Of a stretch of DNA of 64,000 nucleotides, positions 33,793 to 43,756 are shown in pieces (the stretch's first letter is position 1; each line of letters opens with the position of its first letter). The DNA comes from Pedobacter hartonius. Its GTDB lineage: Bacteria; Bacteroidota; Bacteroidia; Sphingobacteriales; Sphingobacteriaceae. Under the pieces are notes generated by a model. The model was not told the DNA's origin. It worked only from the letters and a program-made list of their open reading frames with translations, and did no database searches. The translations under genes and the position numbers were made by a program. The stretch covers positions 1 to 64,000 of the forward strand of contig NZ_FNRA01000002.1 in assembly GCF_900107535.1 (NCBI RefSeq). The letters are read 5' to 3'.

Positions 33793-33800
33793 TACATTTG
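33793..33800 (+). promoter_or_regulatory. -7 element four bases before a start codon
   Basis: TACATTTG matches TAnnTTTG and ends four bases before ATG 33805, again predicting a leaderless mRNA. Confidence 0.55.
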
Positions 33801-33804
33801 TAAT

Positions 33805-34104
33805 ATGAACAGATTGCTGGACATTTTTAGGAACAAATACTTTCTGTCAGCCGCAGCCTTTGCGGTATGGATGTTATTCTTTGATAAGAATGACATGCTC
33901 TCACAATATGAATACCGTACCGAAGTTCATAAGTTACAGGAAGAAAAAGACTTTTATGAGAAAGAAACTGCCCAGGTAAAAAAGGATCTCAATGAGTTAA
34001 GTACAAACCTGAACACTGCCGAGAAATTTGCCAGGGAGAAATACTTCATGAAAAAGGACAATGAAGACGTGTTCGTGATCATTAAGGAAACACCTAAAGA
34101 CTAG
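33805..34104 (+). CDS. DivIC/FtsB-like septum formation protein
   Basis: A 99-aa single-pass inner-membrane protein. A hydrophobic segment at residues about 13-27 (YFLSAAAFAVWMLFF) is followed by a coiled coil (YRTEVHKLQEEKDFYEKETA). It ends with the FtsB-like AEKFAREKYFMKKDNEDVFVI. DivIC/FtsB joins FtsL and FtsQ/DivIB in the divisome and helps activate septal wall synthesis. Placement directly after enolase is common for this family in many bacteria. Confidence 0.9.
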   Translation: MNRLLDIFRNKYFLSAAAFAVWMLFFDKNDMLSQYEYRTEVHKLQEEKDFYEKETAQVKKDLNELSTNLNTAEKFAREKYFMKKDNEDVFVIIKETPKD

Positions 34105-34110
34105 CAGGTG

Positions 34111-36195
34111 CTATAGCGCTCCGTTTCTTTTTCGTAAAAACCATTCCGCACTGAGCAGTATAAGGATCAGTACAAACAGCCATTTGAAGTTGACCAGTTC
34201 CTCATACTTACGGTCTTCATAACTCAGGGTCTTCATCTGCGGGCTTTTTATCATTTCTTCCTTCAAGGCCCCTAACTGATCCGGCAGGTATAACTTACCA
34301 TTTGTCTGCCTGGATAGCTGGTACAGGAGCTGATGGTTGGCCACGGTCTGCTGGAATTCTGCAAGGAGTGCATTGATAAAAAACGAACCTTTAGCAACAT
34401 ATTTCTGTGTACCCAGGGTTGTACTTGCCACGTAGCTGTAGTTGCCCGGCGGCAATATACCTGCATCGAGCCGGTAGGCCGACTCAAATTTAGAGAAGCT
34501 GAAGTGATAAGCCTTACCATTTTCATCATGGAGCTGAATGCCCGCGTCAGCAGTGTTTACAGCAATATAGCTGTCATTGTATAAACTTGCATTGATCAGA
34601 ATGTGTTCATTTTCATCAAATGCCTGTTTAGCTTTGCGCACTATAAACTTTCTTTTATCATCCCTGACAGAGAGATACTGTACAATTTTATTCATCAGTG
34701 AGGTAAATACGGGCACTTGTTCATTCTCCCTGGCCTCCGAAAATTTCCATTTCCACAATCCTTCTCCAATCAGGTAACCCAATTTACGGCCATCCATATT
34801 TATAAAGAATAATTGCGGGTCGCTGCTGCGGAGTTTCCCCCTGCGCTGGTTTAAAACGGCCTTGGAATCTCCGGATACGCTCAACTGTCCGGATGGCGCC
34901 TGCAGCGGATCAAAATTTTCAATGATTTTTGCAGAGGCAGCATCCAGGTCAAAGACAGATGTGCCGGTATTGATATCACTGTAAGTATATACCAGGGCTC
35001 TTCCGCTGGCTGCGATATTCACATTGTTTTGCAACCGGTTAAACTGCCCGATATTACTTTGCGCTCCCACGATGTACCAAAGGGGAACTTTGGTCGCCCG
35101 GGCCTTATTCATAAATGCATCTGCATCGTAGGAAAGGGCGGGTAGCTGATAGAGAATAACGAGTCCGTATGATGCAGGATCAATACGGTTCAGCTGTTCT
35201 CCTGTAACCAGAGACACATCATTGTGCTTATTTTGTGTAATAGCTTCTCTCAGCGCCGCAAGGTCAGGGTGTGGCCCCGCAGCAGCGATCAGTATTTTCT
35301 GCCTGTCGTCAATCACTTCCACGATCACGCGCTGACTGTTGTTCTTCACAGAGATTTCATCTTTTACCGGAGAAAGGCTCACTGTATACTGGTGGATACC
35401 CAGTTTCGATGCTTTCAGTGAAACCGGTATATTCTTTGAAAACTGATTTCCGTTCAGCCGGATCAGTTCTTCATGAAGCTTTTCCCCATGCTCAGTGACA
35501 GTAAGTTTCGTTTCTACTCCTGCACACTGGTAGGCATCTGCCTGAACTTCAATTTTGAAATCATTATCCAGGTAAACCAGCTCATTGCTGTTCACATTAG
35601 CGATCAGCACATCTTTTTGTGCCACGGTGTCACCCATAGCAATGGTATAAACAGGAGCCTTTAGTGCTGCAATATCTCCGGCAGGATTCCCTCCTCTGTT
35701 AAAGATCCCGTCAGTGGCAAGAATCACAGCCCCTACATTCCGGTTCATCAGTTCATCGGTCAACTGGCTGATTAAAGCAGCAGCATCGGTCAGCTTGCCC
35801 TTATAGCTAAAATCAAGTCCTTTACTGACATGATCGCCAAAGGAATATACTCTGACATCATACTTATCCGATAGCTCTTCCCTGAGCCGCTGAAGAGCTT
35901 TCCTATACTCTACACTATCAAATCCTGCAGGTACTACCGCAGCCACAGATTGCGAATTATCCTGTGCAATGACTATTATAGGTTTCTCCAATGTATAACT
36001 TATCTGTCTGATCAGCGGCGAAAACAAAAGCCATAAAATAAGCGATACTGTGACTGCCCTGAACACGGCCAAAGATATTCTCAGTGATCTTTCCAGAACG
36101 GAAGACCGTCCATACAGCAGCCAGGCAAAGAAAACTCCCGCCAGTACACAAAAGAGAAGTGCTGCAAATGAATTAAAATTGAATGAATTGCCCAT
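34111..36195 (-). CDS. Membrane protein with VWA-like domain
   Basis: A 694-aa protein with two N-terminal membrane helices (about residues 8-26 and 40-60) and a C-terminal one (FKWLFVLILILLSAEWFLRK), the rest being periplasmic. After the second helix comes a von Willebrand A-like start, PIIVIAQDNSQSVAAV, in which the MIDAS DxSxS pattern is present as DNSQS. The segment VGAVILATDGIFNRGGNPAG is the second metal-site region. The large middle part resembles Ig-like and glutamine-amidotransferase-like modules of Bacteroidota VWA proteins. Function unknown. Start 36195 was preferred because the fabG terminator covers the region upstream. Confidence 0.8.
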   Translation of the reverse strand: MGNSFNFNSFAALLFCVLAGVFFAWLLYGRSSVLERSLRISLAVFRAVTVSLILWLLFSPLIRQISYTLEKPIIVIAQDNSQSVAAVVPAGFDSVEYRKALQRLREELSDKYDVRVYSFGDHVSKGLDFSYKGKLTDAAALISQLTDELMNRNVGAVILATDGIFNRGGNPAGDIAALKAPVYTIAMGDTVAQKDVLIANVNSNELVYLDNDFKIEVQADAYQCAGVETKLTVTEHGEKLHEELIRLNGNQFSKNIPVSLKASKLGIHQYTVSLSPVKDEISVKNNSQRVIVEVIDDRQKILIAAAGPHPDLAALREAITQNKHNDVSLVTGEQLNRIDPASYGLVILYQLPALSYDADAFMNKARATKVPLWYIVGAQSNIGQFNRLQNNVNIAASGRALVYTYSDINTGTSVFDLDAASAKIIENFDPLQAPSGQLSVSGDSKAVLNQRRGKLRSSDPQLFFINMDGRKLGYLIGEGLWKWKFSEARENEQVPVFTSLMNKIVQYLSVRDDKRKFIVRKAKQAFDENEHILINASLYNDSYIAVNTADAGIQLHDENGKAYHFSFSKFESAYRLDAGILPPGNYSYVASTTLGTQKYVAKGSFFINALLAEFQQTVANHQLLYQLSRQTNGKLYLPDQLGALKEEMIKSPQMKTLSYEDRKYEELVNFKWLFVLILILLSAEWFLRKRNGAL

Positions 36196-36214
36196 TGCCT
36201 GAAAGTAAAGATGC

Positions 36215-36247
36215 AAAAAAAAAGCGTCAGGGAAAATCCCCGACGCC
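36215..36247 (-). terminator. Terminator of fabG
   Basis: GCGTCAGGG/CCCCGACGC-type hairpin at 36224-36246; on the minus strand it is followed by nine U. Confidence 0.88.
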
Positions 36248-36270
36248 TGTATGTGATTTCATTTCTGCGC

Positions 36271-37014
36271 CTATAACATACCGCCGCAAACCGACAATAC
36301 CTGTCCGGTAATATATGAACTCATGTCTGAGGCCAGGAATACGCAAACATTTGCTACGTCTTCAGGCTCTCCGGCCCTCTTCAGCGGAATTCCTTCTTCC
36401 CAGCCTTTTACAACCTTAGGATCCAGTACCTCTGTCATCTCTGTGCGGATAAAACCGGGAGCAACAACATTGGTACGGATATTTCTTGATCCCAGCTCTT
36501 TGGCTACAGATTTGGAAAAACCTATGATACCAGCTTTAGATGCCGCATAATTTGCCTGACCGGCATTTCCCTGCACGCCTACTACTGAACTGAGGTTAAT
36601 GAAAGATCCTTTGCGGTTTTTCATCATGATTTTGGAAGCTGCTTTCGTAAGGTTGAATACAGACTTCAGGTTAACGTTAATGACATCGTCCCAGTTCTCT
36701 TCGCTCATGCGCATCAGCAAACCGTCTTTAGTGATACCGGCATTATTTACAACGATATCCAAGGTGCCAAATTCAGCAACAATATCACTGATCAGTTTTT
36801 CTGCTTCATCGAATTGGGATGCATCAGATCGGTAGCCTTTAATTTTGGTTCCGTATGACTGCAGTTCGTGTTCAAGGGCTTCCCCTTTTTCCACTGAAGA
36901 CAAATAGGTAAAAGCAACATTTGCCCCCTGTTCAGCAAACTTTTCAGCAATTTTACGGCCTATCCCTTTTGAAGCACCGGTTACTAATGCTGTCTTTCCT
37001 TCTAATAATTTCAT
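36271..37014 (-). CDS. fabG: 3-oxoacyl-ACP reductase
   Basis: A 247-aa short-chain dehydrogenase that reduces 3-oxoacyl-ACP with NADPH in fatty acid elongation. Cofactor motif TGASKGIGRKIAEKFAEQG at the N-terminus, NNAG at about 88-91, and the catalytic Ser-Tyr-Lys in INLSSVVGVQGNAGQANYAASKAG (about 138-160). The C-terminal SDMSSYITGQVLSVCGGML fits FabG exactly. It lies 90 bases downstream of aguA on the same strand, but its function is unrelated, so a separate promoter is likely. Confidence 0.95.
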   Translation of the reverse strand: MKLLEGKTALVTGASKGIGRKIAEKFAEQGANVAFTYLSSVEKGEALEHELQSYGTKIKGYRSDASQFDEAEKLISDIVAEFGTLDIVVNNAGITKDGLLMRMSEENWDDVINVNLKSVFNLTKAASKIMMKNRKGSFINLSSVVGVQGNAGQANYAASKAGIIGFSKSVAKELGSRNIRTNVVAPGFIRTEMTEVLDPKVVKGWEEGIPLKRAGEPEDVANVCVFLASDMSSYITGQVLSVCGGML

Positions 37015-37104
37015 CTGTTTAGTTTATGTTTTTTCGAGTTACTTATTGTTCGTTAATGGTTCTCAGGTCACCTCCGGCGGCTAATTGTAAGATAGAGCCT
37101 TTGA

Positions 37105-38160
37105 TTAAATAGCTGGTTCCTGCTGGCTCAGACAGTGAAAACTGCCTAAGCCCCAGATAATATCTACTGAGTTTATACCAACAACCTGTCTTTCCGGAAA
37201 CGCCTCACGTATAATCTTTAGTGCAATAGCATCGTTAACATCGCCAAATACGGGTACAATAACTGCTGCATTGGCAATATAAAAGTTAGCATAAGAGGCT
37301 GGCAGCCGTGTATCCTCATGGATTACCGGTGAAGGCATGGGCAGCTCAATAATATTCAGCGGCATGCCATTGATCAAACGCATCGCTTTCAGCTCTTCGA
37401 GATTTTCTTTCAGCAGGATATAATTATCATCCAGCGGATTGGATTCCACCACTGTTAAAACGGTATTTGGGTTTACAAAACGGGTAATGTCGTCGATATG
37501 CCCGTCAGTATCATCGCCAACAATACCATCGCCTACCCAAAGCACCTGCAGGGCACCATAACATTCCTTCAGGTATTCTTCTATCTGCTCCTGGTTCAAA
37601 TGAGGATTCCTGTTTTCGTTTAAAAGACAGGCCCTTGATGTCAGGATCGTACCGGCGCCGTTAAATTCAACAGAGCCGCCCTCCATCACAATACCGGGAT
37701 TAAATACCGGCAGCTGAAAATGATCGCCGATCCTTGTAGGAATCACATCATCCAGCTCATAAGGAGGGTATTTATTCCCCCAGGCATTATAGTCCCAGTC
37801 TACAATCACCTTTTTCTGATCAGATGCAGGATTGACCAGAAACGCAGGTCCGTGATCACGGCACCAGGCATCGTTACTCGGATTAAAATAAAATTCAATC
37901 TGATCCAGATCTGCTCCGGCTTCCGTCAGTTTTGTGATGGCAAAAGCTTTGGTAGCTTCATCATTTACATTGATCCTTACCTTCTCTCCTGTAGCAACAA
38001 CCTTGATGAACTCGCAGTAAGGTGCATAGATGGCGTCAATTTTACCGGGCCAGGAAGCCTCCTTATGAGGCCATGTCAGCCAGGTAGCCTCATGTTTTTC
38101 CCATTCTGCCGGAAAGCGGTAGCCGGCTCTCCTCGGCGAGTGATCAAATAGACTCGTCAT
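37105..38160 (-). CDS. aguA: Agmatine deiminase
   Basis: A 351-aa enzyme converting agmatine to N-carbamoylputrescine. The N-terminal RFPAEWEKHEATWLTWPHKE, the middle DAWCRDHGPAFLVN, the catalytic His region GDDTDGHIDDITRFV and the late GLGSFHCLSQQEPA with the nucleophile Cys are all present. Start 38160 is preferred because the family begins close to the RRAGYRFP segment; it overlaps aguB by 17 bases, indicating an operon in the order aguB-aguA. Together they make putrescine from agmatine without ornithine. Confidence 0.95.
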   Translation of the reverse strand: MTSLFDHSPRRAGYRFPAEWEKHEATWLTWPHKEASWPGKIDAIYAPYCEFIKVVATGEKVRINVNDEATKAFAITKLTEAGADLDQIEFYFNPSNDAWCRDHGPAFLVNPASDQKKVIVDWDYNAWGNKYPPYELDDVIPTRIGDHFQLPVFNPGIVMEGGSVEFNGAGTILTSRACLLNENRNPHLNQEQIEEYLKECYGALQVLWVGDGIVGDDTDGHIDDITRFVNPNTVLTVVESNPLDDNYILLKENLEELKAMRLINGMPLNIIELPMPSPVIHEDTRLPASYANFYIANAAVIVPVFGDVNDAIALKIIREAFPERQVVGINSVDIIWGLGSFHCLSQQEPAI

Positions 38161-39019
38161 CAATATATCTTTTGGTAATTTGTGAATAACTGTCAATTCT
38201 CCTGTCACGTAAAAAAGGCCAGTGTGTCCTGTAGCTGTTAGACAGGGTCAGGTCCAGCTCTACAACTTTTAATTCTTCTTTATCATGTGAGGCCTGGTAC
38301 AGCAGAGATCCGAACGGGTTAGATACAAATGATCCGCCCCAGAAAGAAACACCTGCTTCTTCACCAACACGGTTGATGCTTACTACCGGAACGCCATTTG
38401 CGATTGCATGTGAACGCTGAATGGTCTGCCAGGCATTGTATTGTTCTGTATTTGTTCCTTCGTCCTGTGTAGTTGCCCATCCGATAGCGGTAGGATAAAC
38501 CAGGAAATCCGCACCCATCAACGCCGTCAAACGGGCAGCTTCAGGATACCACTGGTCCCAGCAGATCAGGACGCCAATTTTTGCATATTTGGTGTTGAAT
38601 ACCTTATAACCGAGATCGCCCGGAGTAAAATAGAATTTCTCATAAAAGCCGGGATCATCAGGAATGTGCATTTTCCGGTATTTACCTAAGTAAGTACCAT
38701 CAGCATCCAGAACAGCTGTTGTATTGTGGTATAATCCTTCGGCCCTTTTTTCAAAAAGGGAAGCAACAATCACTACATTGAGTTCAGCGGCAACGGCAGA
38801 CAAAACATCTGTTGAGGGGCCGGGAATAGTTTCTGCAAGTTTAAAGTTTTCGTAATCTTCCTGGTCGCAGAAATAGAGCGATGTAAAAAGTTCCTGCAGG
38901 CAAACCACCTGTGCGCCCTGTGCGGCGATCTCGCGGATCTTTACAATTGCTTTATCTAAATTTTCTTGTTTGTTACTGGTACAGCTCATCTGCACCAATC
39001 CAACTTGTACTTTAGCCAT
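38144..39019 (-). CDS. aguB: N-carbamoylputrescine amidase
   Basis: A 291-aa nitrilase-superfamily enzyme that hydrolyses N-carbamoylputrescine to putrescine. The catalytic triad is visible: Glu in CLQELFTSLYF (about residue 42), Lys in YRKMHIPDDPGF and Cys in VLICWDQWYPEAARLTALM. TEQYNAWQTIQRSHAIANGV and the C-terminal SNSYRTHWPFLRDRRIDSY match AguB. The gene precedes and overlaps aguA. Its promoter has a -7 element and an inverted repeat at 39063-39099 that looks like an operator. Confidence 0.96.
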   Translation of the reverse strand: MAKVQVGLVQMSCTSNKQENLDKAIVKIREIAAQGAQVVCLQELFTSLYFCDQEDYENFKLAETIPGPSTDVLSAVAAELNVVIVASLFEKRAEGLYHNTTAVLDADGTYLGKYRKMHIPDDPGFYEKFYFTPGDLGYKVFNTKYAKIGVLICWDQWYPEAARLTALMGADFLVYPTAIGWATTQDEGTNTEQYNAWQTIQRSHAIANGVPVVSINRVGEEAGVSFWGGSFVSNPFGSLLYQASHDKEELKVVELDLTLSNSYRTHWPFLRDRRIDSYSQITKRYIDDESI

Positions 39020-39038
39020 TCTATGAATTTTTGTGGTG

Positions 39039-39046
39039 CAAAGTTA
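39039..39046 (-). promoter_or_regulatory. -7 element of aguB-aguA
   Basis: TAACTTTG on the minus strand, an exact TAnnTTTG match, 19 bases before the aguB start codon. Confidence 0.6.
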
Positions 39047-39062
39047 AAGAAAATATCGAAAC

Positions 39063-39099
39063 CTATATTTTTCTATATAAACGTGTATAGAAAATATAG
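39063..39099. promoter_or_regulatory. Inverted repeat (probable operator) upstream of aguB
   Basis: CTATATTTTTCTATA (39063-39077) pairs with TATAGAAAATATAG (39086-39099) with one extra T; a partial third copy, TTTCTATAATAG, follows at 39101-39112. It begins 17 bases upstream of the -7 element and so covers the -33 region, where a regulator would act. No -33 TTG is present, consistent with a regulated promoter. Confidence 0.55.
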
Positions 39100-39113
39100 A
39101 TTTCTATAATAGA

Positions 39114-39323
39114 CTACCTTACTGATACCAGGCTATCTTTATATTCCTGCTGCAATTCAAACAGGCATTTGGCGCAGAGACAGCTGTCATAGTGCTCACT
39201 GATATACTGCACCTCGTTCAGATCGAGATGCACCACGCTGCACTGGCATTTTGTGTAAGAATTGGCCTTACACTCTATTGCAGAACCGCAGCGCTCGCAG
39301 GGTATGATTTCGTGCTTGGCCAT
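39114..39323 (-). CDS. Small cysteine-rich protein
   Basis: A 69-aa protein with eight Cys and two His: CERCGSAIECKANSYTKCQC at the N-terminus and CLCAKCLFELQQ later. This matches the cysteine-rich CWC type of small Bacteroidota proteins and suggests one or two structural zinc sites. It lies between nrdA and aguB on the same strand. Function unknown. Confidence 0.75.
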   Translation of the reverse strand: MAKHEIIPCERCGSAIECKANSYTKCQCSVVHLDLNEVQYISEHYDSCLCAKCLFELQQEYKDSLVSVR

Positions 39324-39400
39324 TTTCAGATGCTATTAAAATACAAAAGTACGGTAAAATCAATTACCGTACCTATACACATAATTTTATGAGATTTAGA

Positions 39401-41779
39401 TTATCCTGAACAGCTTACGCAGCCGTCTTCCATAGAACAAACGGGGCCGTCAGTGATTTCTTCCACTACCTGTTCAATTACTTCAGGTATTACCGGCTCC
39501 ATGTTTTTACCAGCCTGATTCTCTACTGTAAATTTAACTGCCTGAGAAGCTGCCTGAGTACGCAGGTAATACATACCGGTTTTCAAACCTTTCTTCCATG
39601 CATAGAAGTGCATTGAAGTAAGTTTAGAGGTATTTGGTGCGTTGATGAACAGGTTCAGTGATTGCGACTGGCAGATATAAGCACCACGATCGGCTGCCAT
39701 ATCTATGATGCTCCGCATTTTGATCTCCCAAACTGTTTTATACAATTCTTTAATATAATCAGGGATTTCAGCAATATCCTGCACAGAACCGTTGGCCAGG
39801 ATGATCCTGTCTTTCATTGCCGGTGTCCACAAGCCTAAAGAAACGAGGTCTTTTAAGAGGTGTTTGTTTACTACAACAAACTCGCCGCTCAATACACGTC
39901 TGGTATAGATGTTAGAAGTGTAAGGCTCAAAACACTCGTTATTTCCAAGAATCTGTGAAGTTGAAGCAGTAGGCATCGGAGCAACTAACAGAGAGTTGCG
40001 GACACCGTCTTTCACTACTTTAGCACGCAGGTCTTCCCAATTCCAGCGGTTACTTGCGGGTTTTACATTCCACAAATCAAACTGGAACTTCCCTTCTGAC
40101 AGCGGAGACCCTTTAAAGGTTTCGTAAGCACCGTCTTTCAGGGCAAGATCATGAGAGGCAGTCATTGCAGAGAAGTAAATCGTTTCAAAGATCTCTTTAT
40201 TCAGTTCTTTTGCTGCGTCACTTTCGAAAGGCAGACGCATCAGGATAAAAGCATCAGCCAATCCCTGCACACCCAAACCCACAGGCCGGTGGCGCATGTT
40301 AGAATACCTTGCTTCTTCTATTGGATAATAGTTATGGTCAATTACCTTATTCAGGTTTAAAGTAGCCTGGTAAGTTACATCATATAATTTCTGGTGATCA
40401 AATTCTCCGTTGATTACAAACCGTGGTAAGGCCAGGGAAGCCAGATTACAAACAGCAACTTCATCTTTAGAGCTGTACTCCATGATTTCAGTACACAGGT
40501 TAGAACTTTTGATCGTTCCTAAATTCTGCTGATTTGATTTGCCATTTGCAGCGTCTTTGTATAATAAATACGGTGTTCCGGTTTCAATTTGTGAATCGAG
40601 GATCGCAAACCATAATTCCTGTGCTTTAATGGTTTTACGGGCACGGCCTTCTTTCTCATAACGCTCATATAACGTTTCAAATTCTTTACCCCAGCAATCA
40701 GCCAGTCCCGGTGCTTCATCAGGGCTAAACAAGCTCCATTCGCCGTTATCTTCCACACGTTGCATAAATAAATCGCAGATCCAGAGTGCGTAGAACAAAT
40801 CACGCGCACGCATCTCTTCTTTACCATGGTTTTTACGCAGGTCAAGGAAAGAGAAAACATCAGCATGCCATGGTTCCAGGTAGATGGCGAAAGCACCTTT
40901 TCGCTTGCCTCCACCCTGGTCTACATAACGCGCTGTATCGTTAAATACTTTCAGCATCGGAACAATACCATTGCTGGTTCCATTTGTTCCGCTGATATAA
41001 GCGCCCGTAGCTCTCACATTGTGAATACTCAACCCGATTCCGCCGGCACTCTGCGAAATTTTTGCGGTTTGTTTCAGGGTATCATAAATACCTTCGATAC
41101 TGTCATCCTGCATCGTCAGCAGGAAGCAGGATGACATCTGAGGTTTTGGTGTACCCGCATTGAACAGCGTAGGGGTCCCATGTGTAAACCAGCGTTCGCT
41201 CATCAGGTTATAACTGGCGATTACGCTATCGATATCATCCTTGTGAATACCTACAGCCACACGCATATATAAATGCTGCGGACGTTCAACGATGATCCCG
41301 TTTATTTTCAGCAGGTAAGATTTTTCAAGTGTTTTAAACCCGAAATAATCGAATCCGAAATCCCTGTCATATATGATTGTGCTGTCTAAAATATCGGCAT
41401 TTTTCTGAATTACCTCCCAAACATCATCAGCAATCAGTGAGGCTGATTTATCAGTTTTAGGGTCTACATAGCGGTATAACATTTCCATCGTTTTAGAAAA
41501 CGATTTGGTCGTATTTTTATGAAGGTTTGATACCGCGATCCTGGATGCCAGCAGTGCATAATCAGGATGTTTCGTGGTTAAAGAGGCGGCAGTTTCAGCA
41601 GCAAGGTTATCTAATTCTGATGTTGTAACACCGTCATACAAACCTTCAATTACTTTCTTGGCTACATCTATAGGATCAACCAATTCAGCATTAAAGCCAT
41701 AACACAACTTTTCGATGCGGGCAGTGATCTTGTCAAACCGCACCGCTTCTTTGCGACCATCTCTTTTTTCTACAAACAT
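39401..41779 (-). CDS. nrdA: Ribonucleotide reductase class Ia, alpha subunit
   Basis: A 792-aa catalytic subunit that reduces ribonucleoside diphosphates to deoxy forms. An ATP-cone for allosteric control of activity lies at the N-terminus ([20 protein letters not shown]). The barrel includes [15 protein letters not shown], the finger-loop Cys-Glu pair in [13 protein letters not shown] (N-x-C-x-E), and [18 protein letters not shown]. The C-terminal [12 protein letters not shown] holds the redox pair that passes electrons from thioredoxin. It is downstream of nrdB, 117 bases away, on the same strand. Confidence 0.97.
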   Translation of the reverse strand: MFVEKRDGRKEAVRFDKITARIEKLCYGFNAELVDPIDVAKKVIEGLYDGVTTSELDNLAAETAASLTTKHPDYALLASRIAVSNLHKNTTKSFSKTMEMLYRYVDPKTDKSASLIADDVWEVIQKNADILDSTIIYDRDFGFDYFGFKTLEKSYLLKINGIIVERPQHLYMRVAVGIHKDDIDSVIASYNLMSERWFTHGTPTLFNAGTPKPQMSSCFLLTMQDDSIEGIYDTLKQTAKISQSAGGIGLSIHNVRATGAYISGTNGTSNGIVPMLKVFNDTARYVDQGGGKRKGAFAIYLEPWHADVFSFLDLRKNHGKEEMRARDLFYALWICDLFMQRVEDNGEWSLFSPDEAPGLADCWGKEFETLYERYEKEGRARKTIKAQELWFAILDSQIETGTPYLLYKDAANGKSNQQNLGTIKSSNLCTEIMEYSSKDEVAVCNLASLALPRFVINGEFDHQKLYDVTYQATLNLNKVIDHNYYPIEEARYSNMRHRPVGLGVQGLADAFILMRLPFESDAAKELNKEIFETIYFSAMTASHDLALKDGAYETFKGSPLSEGKFQFDLWNVKPASNRWNWEDLRAKVVKDGVRNSLLVAPMPTASTSQILGNNECFEPYTSNIYTRRVLSGEFVVVNKHLLKDLVSLGLWTPAMKDRIILANGSVQDIAEIPDYIKELYKTVWEIKMRSIIDMAADRGAYICQSQSLNLFINAPNTSKLTSMHFYAWKKGLKTGMYYLRTQAASQAVKFTVENQAGKNMEPVIPEVIEQVVEEITDGPVCSMEDGCVSCSG

Positions 41780-41896
41780 ATTTTCTTAGGGTTTTATATT
41801 GCTTATTCAGTGCTGTTCAAGGCAACGCCCAACATTGGCAATAAATTTTAAATTATTTAGTTCATCAATACTTACCGGCAAGGGCAGCTGTAAATA

Positions 41897-42868
41897 TTAA
41901 AAATCATCATCCAGCGAAAAAGCCGAAGCTTTATCTTCTGATGAGGTAAGTACTCCACTTTTCTGGTAATCACCAACACGTTTTTCAAAGAAATTGGTTT
42001 TACCCTGCAAAGAGATCATCTCCATGAAATCAAACGGGTTAGTGGCATTGTATATTTTATCATATCCAAGTTCTGCAGACCATCTGTCGGCTACAAATTC
42101 TATATACTGGGACATTAACTTGGCATTCATTCCAATCAGCGCCACCGGCAATGCATCCGTAACGAATTCCTTTTCTATCTCCACAGCATCTTTGATAATA
42201 CCATGTACCGCTTCCTGGGAAAGTCTGGTGTTTAACATTTTGTAAAGCAGGCAGGCAAACTCGCAGTGCATGCCCTCGTCTCTTGAGATCAGTTCATTGC
42301 TAAAGGTTAATCCCGGCATTAACCCACGTTTCTTCAGCCAGAAGATAGAGCAAAAACTTCCGCTGAAGAAGATCCCCTCAACAGCAGCGAAAGCTACGAG
42401 GCGTTCTGCAAAGTTTCCGCCGTCAATCCATCTTAAGGCCCACTCTGCTTTTTTCTTTACACAGGGAACTGTTTCAATGGCATGGAATAACCTGTCCTTT
42501 TCTGTTTCGTCTTTGATATAGGTATCAATCAACAACGCATAGGTTTCGGAGTGGATATTTTCCATCATGATCTGGAAACCATAGAAACAGCGTGCTTCAG
42601 GAAGCTGAACCTCGCTCATAAAATTAACAGCAAGATTTTCGTTGACAATACCATCGCTGGCAGAGAAAAAAGCCAGGATATGGGAGATAAAGTGACGCTC
42701 TCCATCATTCAGGTTGTCCCAGTGTTTCTGATCGTCGGAGAGATCTATCTCTTCTGCTGTCCAAAAACTAGCTTCACTCTTCTTGTACATTTCCCAGATT
42801 GCCGGGTACTTGATTGGCAACAGGACAAAGCGATCTTTGTTCTCTTTCAGTAATACTTCTTCTTCCAT
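41897..42868 (-). CDS. nrdB: Ribonucleotide reductase class Ia, beta subunit
   Basis: A 323-aa diiron-tyrosyl radical subunit of the eukaryote-like R2 type. Iron ligands and radical Tyr are visible in [40 protein letters not shown] and [16 protein letters not shown]. The C-terminal tail SAFSLDDDF, which docks on the alpha subunit, is intact. It is the first gene of the nrdB-nrdA pair. The probable promoter is about 185 bases upstream (-7 element at 43053-43060), with a DnaA box behind it. Confidence 0.97.
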   Translation of the reverse strand: MEEEVLLKENKDRFVLLPIKYPAIWEMYKKSEASFWTAEEIDLSDDQKHWDNLNDGERHFISHILAFFSASDGIVNENLAVNFMSEVQLPEARCFYGFQIMMENIHSETYALLIDTYIKDETEKDRLFHAIETVPCVKKKAEWALRWIDGGNFAERLVAFAAVEGIFFSGSFCSIFWLKKRGLMPGLTFSNELISRDEGMHCEFACLLYKMLNTRLSQEAVHGIIKDAVEIEKEFVTDALPVALIGMNAKLMSQYIEFVADRWSAELGYDKIYNATNPFDFMEMISLQGKTNFFEKRVGDYQKSGVLTSSEDKASAFSLDDDF

Positions 42869-43052
42869 GGGTATATTTTAAATGATGTATGATGTAATAG
42901 CGTCGAGATTCCTGCAAACCCATTATCATCGGCCTTCATTACCAAAATCAAAAAGATTAAAATAAATAGATTTATTATCTAACGTTAAACAATTAAATAT
43001 TAAATCCTTAGCCAATAATATATTGGTGAAATTCTCAGGATTCTTGTTAAAC

Positions 43053-43086
43053 AAATATAAACTTTGAGGCTTTTAAACGTTAGCAA
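43053..43086 (-). promoter_or_regulatory. Probable promoter of nrdB-nrdA
   Basis: TTG (43086-43084), a 23-base spacer and TATATTTG (43060-43053) on the minus strand. The spacer is at the long end of the range, which would make this a weak promoter open to activation. Confidence 0.45.
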
Positions 43087-43109
43087 TAGTTGTTAACAAG
43101 AGGGCGTAA

Positions 43110-43118
43110 TTATCCACA
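43110..43118 (+). promoter_or_regulatory. DnaA box
   Basis: TTATCCACA, a perfect match to the DnaA-binding consensus, about 25 bases beyond the -33 element of the putative nrdB promoter. Confidence 0.45.
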
Positions 43119-43245
43119 CTCAGGGGAAAAAATTACCGATAAATTACTTTGTAAACTTGTTATTGATTTTCTGTTGCCACATACTGCCGTGCAGCAAATG
43201 TTAATAACATTTGTAAATCTGACTTTATAGCCTGAAAATTCAATA

Positions 43246-43641
43246 TTAAGAGGGGTTTCCGTAGCTGATGGAGACCTGGGATTGACCCTTGTTAAAAAAC
43301 CCAAGTTCTTTGGCCGCGCCTTCAGAAACGTCAATAATATAACGCTTGCTATGTGGCCCCCTGTCATTGACCTCAACTTCTACAGATTTTCCGTTGGAAA
43401 GATTGGTAACAGTGACAATTGTTCCCAGGGGAAGGCTCATATGAGCACAGGTAAATTTTTTAGCGCGGTACCTTGCACCGCTGGTAGTTCTTCGTCCTTC
43501 AAATTTTCTATGGTAATAGGTTGCGAGTCCTGTTTTTATCCGTGTTACAATATTTGTGCCGGTGGCCGGCTCCGTTGGGTCTGACTGTGCGTCAACCTGA
43601 AAAAACACGAACATACTCAATAAAAGCAAACAATATTTCAT
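43246..43641 (-). CDS. RlpA-like septal lytic transglycosylase family protein
   Basis: A 131-aa secreted protein with a signal peptide (MKYCLLLLSMFVFFQVDAQS) and one RlpA-like double-psi beta-barrel: ATYYHRKFEGRRTTSGARYR, CAHMSLPLGTIVTVTNLSNG and VEVNDRGPHSKRYIIDVSEG. The catalytic-type Asp (VNDRGP) is present. There is no SPOR domain, so it is a minimal form that may cleave or bind denuded peptidoglycan. A -7 element (TATCTTTG, 43672-43665) is 23 bases before the start. Confidence 0.9.
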   Translation of the reverse strand: MKYCLLLLSMFVFFQVDAQSDPTEPATGTNIVTRIKTGLATYYHRKFEGRRTTSGARYRAKKFTCAHMSLPLGTIVTVTNLSNGKSVEVEVNDRGPHSKRYIIDVSEGAAKELGFFNKGQSQVSISYGNPS

Positions 43642-43756
43642 ATTTAATTTTGCTGGTGAACTGCCAAAGATATATAAAAAATACCCAAGCTTCCAAACAA
43701 AAAATGCCCAATGAGCTGATCATCGGGCATTTATGCGGTTTACGGGTCTTTAGACC

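Larger units (their letters stand above)
42869..43245. other. Long regulatory gap upstream of nrdB
   Basis: No gene is visible. On the minus strand TATATTTG (43060-43053) is a good -7 element, with a TTG 23 bases upstream. A perfect DnaA box, TTATCCACA, lies at 43110-43118. An inverted repeat CCAATA/TATTGG lies at 43013-43027, within the predicted leader of nrdB. No NrdR-box pair is evident. Confidence 0.5.
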
